NCBI RefSeq assembly: GCF_905404315.1
Contig: NC_066273.1
Span: 1,550,001-1,614,000, forward strand
DNA: 64,000 bases
Reading direction: 5' to 3'
From: Leptidea sinapis
Taxonomy: Eukaryota > Arthropoda > Insecta > Lepidoptera > Pieridae
The translations under genes and the position numbers were made by a program. Of this stretch, positions 60,901 through 64,000 are shown in pieces (the first letter of the stretch is position 1; every line of letters begins with the position of its first letter). The notes beneath the pieces were generated by a model. It worked only from the letters and a program-made list of their open reading frames with translations. It searched no databases and had not been told where the DNA came from.

Positions 60901-63237
60901 TAAACAGCTCCTCAGAGCACTTCACACATTCATTGAATCTGCTTTATTGAAATGCTCAGTTTTATTTTCAGTAATACGAAAGATTTTAGAAGTATTTTGA
61001 CACTAAGGTTCTTTACAACTCTGTTGTCAGATCTAATCTATAATATAATTCAGTCGCCCATATCACAAACAATATATCAAACAAATAGAATCAGTACAAA
61101 CAAGATTCTTTGTTTTTTTTTTTTTGTTAATAAATATAGCCCTATTGGTAGCTATGAAAATAGATTAGCTATGAGATAGATTGAGATACATTTCAAATGA
61201 GAGTAAATATGTAGAAAAAATTTCACAATTGCTGTGTTTCCATAAACTTTTAACTTTAGACTGTCCTTTGCTTTCATCATTGGTATGCATGTGCCTGCTT
61301 TCAGCTTAGTATTTTTTCCCACATACACATTAAATTGCACCACAGTAATTATGGCTTAAACTCTCCCCTATAACTAATGTTACAATTATATAATAGTATT
61401 TGTAATATAGATGAAATGTGATATAATATATAAGTACATTTAAAATATTTTATTATATTAGTTTTATTCTCAGAGTAAGTTAATAAACTGTATTTAGTTG
61501 ATAAGCCTTTTTAATAAATAAATAAATTATTCTCATTTAAGGAAACAATATCAATTGTCAGTACATGCAAATTTTATAAATTAAAAGCAACTAAAACTCA
61601 AAGCCACATATTACAAATGCGAGAAAACAGTCAAGAGAGAGATTAAAGAGTGGTGTACACACAAAGGGTTACAAATATAATAGAAGAGCAGCACAATTAC
61701 AATGCAGAAGTGGGTGAGTAGGTGTTTTAAACTGATAATATTACTGGAAGAAACACCATTCACACTGGAAAATTTATACTGTGAATCAGAAGTAACACTA
61801 TGTCTAAGCTGAATATAAGTTGATAAGGTAGCTTCTTAATTGAGGGAAATGCTACATGAATGGTGCTACTAATTTGGCAACTTAATAATAATAGTGACCA
61901 GGTATTTTCTCTGGAAATTTAGGAAGATCAATGATATAAGTCAAGAAATGAAGAAAGAGGTAACAGCTGGGCTCAAGAAATAGACAATACTTGCTTTTCA
62001 TTTAGCAGACAATAATGATTTTGACAGTTCCATACTGGCTTTGTTAGACCAAGATGCATGAATTGGATAAACCAGCAAAAGTGTCTTTTTACAGACCTTT
62101 TAGTTTTTTTTTTACTTTTTTTTAATATTCTCACGAGGATAGATATTTTCTTTTCAGAAAGAATCTGATAGTATGACTGTACTTATAAGTCTGTTGCGGA
62201 TAAAATTAGAGTAAAAATATTGTTTTGCATTACTTATGGCTGTTAGACATGGTCTCTCACAACTTTTCATACTTTACTCTCACAATCACCACAATGGATA
62301 CCTCATAAGTAAAGTTTATAAACAACATAGGAGCTTAAAATTCTGCAAAGAAAATAATGCCTTTACTTGATACCCTCACTGTGACATATTTGTAGCAATA
62401 AAATGTGATTAACATTTTTTTAAATACAAAAGCAAAATATTTAATCCAATAATTAATTATGTGTGTGTGTTCTCTAACATGGCTAGAATCACTTATTTTC
62501 ATAATTTTGGTAGCCATTTGATAAACAGATTTCTTATTCTTTACAGGTATGATACTATGAGCCTGAAACACTGAAGTGTCACTGTAATGTTTTTTTACAT
62601 GTAATTGAGAAAGGAATTGAAATAAAGCGGATGACATTAACTAGCTGAATAAAGTTTTTATATTTTGGAAGAATTTAATTATTTACAATTGCCTTTTAAT
62701 AAGTTACTATTCACTCATCAAAAAGAAAATGAATAATTTGTGCTGTAGGACTTATTAAGATAATAATTGTTATAAATTTTACTTTATATGGCCTAATTGA
62801 AATGTGGAATACTATTAAGATTTCTATATTTATTAAATGAATAGAATGATTCACAAATATAGTTACTTGTCTTAAACATCTTTATACATGTTTTTAAGGT
62901 GTTGGTACCAACTAGTTTTGGACCATTTGGGGTCCTTCATCAGGGTGAGCGTAGTGAGTTTATGGTTTTGACCAGTCTTTTAATAATTACATTATACTTA
63001 AGTATATACTGTATGTATTAAATATGACCAATAGAAACACTTTCCTTTACATCAAACCAAGGAATGAAACCTTAATATTGGTTAATTTTACTAATAATAA
63101 GTAACCTTTCCATGTAAACCATAAATAGACATTTAAGAATATTTCAACAGATTTTTATAACACTGACGAGATATTGGCACAACAAACAAAACAAATAGTC
63201 TGGCTATTAAGTGAAAAAAAAAACATCATAAACCTAC

Positions 63238-63732
63238 CTGATTTCTCATAGCAGGAACAGCTGTCAATCCCAACTGGTTTTGTCCTTGTTGCATAAACTG
63301 GTTAGTTCCTGGAGCAAGCATTCCAGCTTGGCTAAGGTACATCATGTGTTCAGCACTCTTACCAATCCCATTCATAGCTTGCATTGGAGTACCTGGGTGT
63401 TGGTGCATCTCATATAATCCTTGCTGTCCCATCTGAGGAGCATTTTGCATACCCTGTAGGGGAGGAAGCATCATGGCGCTATTTTGCATCAGATTATTTC
63501 CCAAGTGATTTTGTAGTGGAGCCATCTGGGTATGCACCATATTGGTAGTCATATGAGGGGGGTGGCTTCCAATCACAGAGGGATTCATAGCCAAAGTTCC
63601 AACAGATGAGGCTATGTTTTGATTCATGTATTGTGCAGGAGTGACCTGAGAGTTCTTCAGTTGAATAGCAGCACCTTGCTGTTGTATATTATTCATTGTC
63701 ATATGATTTTGGTTTTTCCATTTATCTTGGTT
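63238..63732 (-). CDS. pum: Pumilio, large Gln/Met-rich N-terminal exon (long isoform)
   Basis: This 495-nt exon encodes 165 codons in phase 0-0. The acceptor has a good pyrimidine tract (TTTATTTTATTGCAG) and the donor is CAG/GTAGGT. It opens NQDKWKNQNHMTMNN, corresponding to NPDKWKYNPPMNP in the long Drosophila protein, and continues as a Gln/Asn/Met-rich disordered stretch (QYMNQN, GLYEMHQHPG, QFMQQGQNQLGL). It ends VPAMRNQ, parallel to the fly segment just before its AKKLWEK block. Its frame joins directly to IAPAAKKLWDK at 45.5 kb. Such Gln-rich segments act as repression domains in fly Pumilio. The exon is absent from the short isoform started at 50,993. The true N-terminus lies beyond position 64,000. 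Confidence 0.85.
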
Positions 63733-63927
63733 CTGCAATAAAATAAAAATATAAAACCAACACATTTTGTATATAATGTATAATATTTGTATTTATAAAA
63801 TAAGCAAGGACAGTTTTGTAACATGAGAAACAAACATTCACTAAATTTAACACTAGAACAACACAAAAAGGTCAACAAAATAAATGCAACAACCATCCTC
63901 ATTTGCACAGGATAGCTGTCTAGATTA

Positions 63928-64000
63928 TGTGTACCACAACAAAAACTATTTCTGCTGTGAAGCAGTAATGTGTAAGCATATTTGTGTTTCACCCCGCGAG
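63928..64000 (+). repeat. SINE-like repeat S, cut by window end
   Basis: GTGTACCACAACAAAAACTA and TTCTGCTGTGAAGCAGTAAT then GTGTAAGCATATTTGTGTTT match the head of the family; the rest lies outside the window. Confidence 0.75.

Larger units (their letters stand above)
45509..63237 (-). other. pum: pum intron, 17.7 kb, with internal promoter
   Basis: This intron separates the long-isoform exon from the shared KKLWDK exon and contains the alternative first exon and its island. The rest is mobile DNA and AT-rich filler. 45,550-46,320, 47,640-48,720, 49,330-50,780, 52,050-53,060, 55,800-56,270, 56,540-57,790 and 60,950-62,880 show nothing I can name. Confidence 0.75.
1..63732 (-). other. pum: pumilio (pum) locus, open at both ends
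   Basis: This is the span of the Pumilio gene as far as it can be read. Exons at 63,238-63,732, 45,376-45,508, 44,661-44,807, 44,116-44,308, 41,528-41,687, 40,674-40,746, 39,918-40,018 and 27,829-27,936 join with consistent codon phases (0-0, 0-1, 1-1, 1-2, 2-0, 0-1, 1-0, 0-0) into 470 codons. An alternative first exon lies at 50,934-50,993. Pumilio is a cytoplasmic PUF-family RNA-binding protein that binds 3'UTR sites and represses translation. The window covers only its long, low-complexity N-terminal region. The PUF repeats, expected after the PFDVQ end of the last exon (Drosophila continues QLFRSQNP), were not found and should lie beyond position 1. Family identity is very likely. The exact splice pattern is inferred from splice-site sequence and frame only. 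Confidence 0.92.

Noticed and set aside
63699..63992. 97-codon reverse frame next to the Gln-rich pum exon
   Set aside because: It is intron upstream of the TTGCAG acceptor; composition is random and it runs into a SINE-like repeat.
1..64000. CRISPR arrays, operons, bacterial promoters, tRNA or rRNA genes
   Set aside because: None seen. The sequence has spliced exons and insect repeats; no cloverleaf or rRNA segments were recognised by eye.

Overview
The window is insect nuclear DNA, almost certainly from a moth or butterfly. It is AT-rich and gene-poor, and it is loaded with repeat families that recur across lepidopteran genomes. Only one host gene can be supported: the translational repressor Pumilio (pum), on the minus strand. 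It was recognised by reading the conserved N-terminal blocks of the Pumilio/PUM1/PUM2 family exon by exon. These are DKWK, KKLWDK with MWRDPTW, ILSPRD with MVEYVLGGSPT, LEERPEEKSGSPFD, FNRTPGSRQPSPAEE, and a final PFDVQ. Nine coding exons were placed with canonical GT/AG sites and a continuous reading frame. Eight form the long transcript (1,410 nt, 470 codons). The ninth, at 50,934-50,993, is a separate first exon with its own ATG and therefore marks an internal promoter. The RNA-binding PUM-HD repeats would lie beyond position 1, and the exons encoding the long isoform's start would lie beyond 64,000.

Layout along the plus strand: 1-27,828 is part of a very large pum intron. Its first 15.5 kb are poor in transposons and contain scattered GC-rich blocks with homeodomain-type TAATTA motifs, which are candidate enhancers. 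From about 16 to 27 kb it is mostly decayed transposons: mariner, a Tc1/mariner-type relic, a LINE tail and a TIR element with a Harbinger-like fragment. Exon 27,829-27,936 is followed by a 12 kb intron holding a Tc1 pseudogene, a roughly 3 kb inverted duplication (33.1-36.1 kb) and an orphan open frame. The exon cluster at 39.9-45.5 kb carries most of the recognisable Pumilio motifs. The 17.7 kb intron from 45.5 to 63.2 kb contains the alternative promoter and first exon, a nested SINE/repeat, a (TA)n microsatellite, an RTE-type LINE tail, a 96-bp perfect inverted repeat with hammerhead-like sequence, and a LINE with an intact 3' half of its reverse transcriptase. The Gln/Met-rich exon at 63,238-63,732 closes the window.

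The most interesting features are the internal pum promoter with its short first exon, the inverted duplication at 33-36 kb, the near-perfect hairpins (21.9, 25.4, 54.2 and 54.9 kb), and a MITE fragment that sits next to a weak pum splice donor. All family assignments rest on recognition by eye; no database search was possible.
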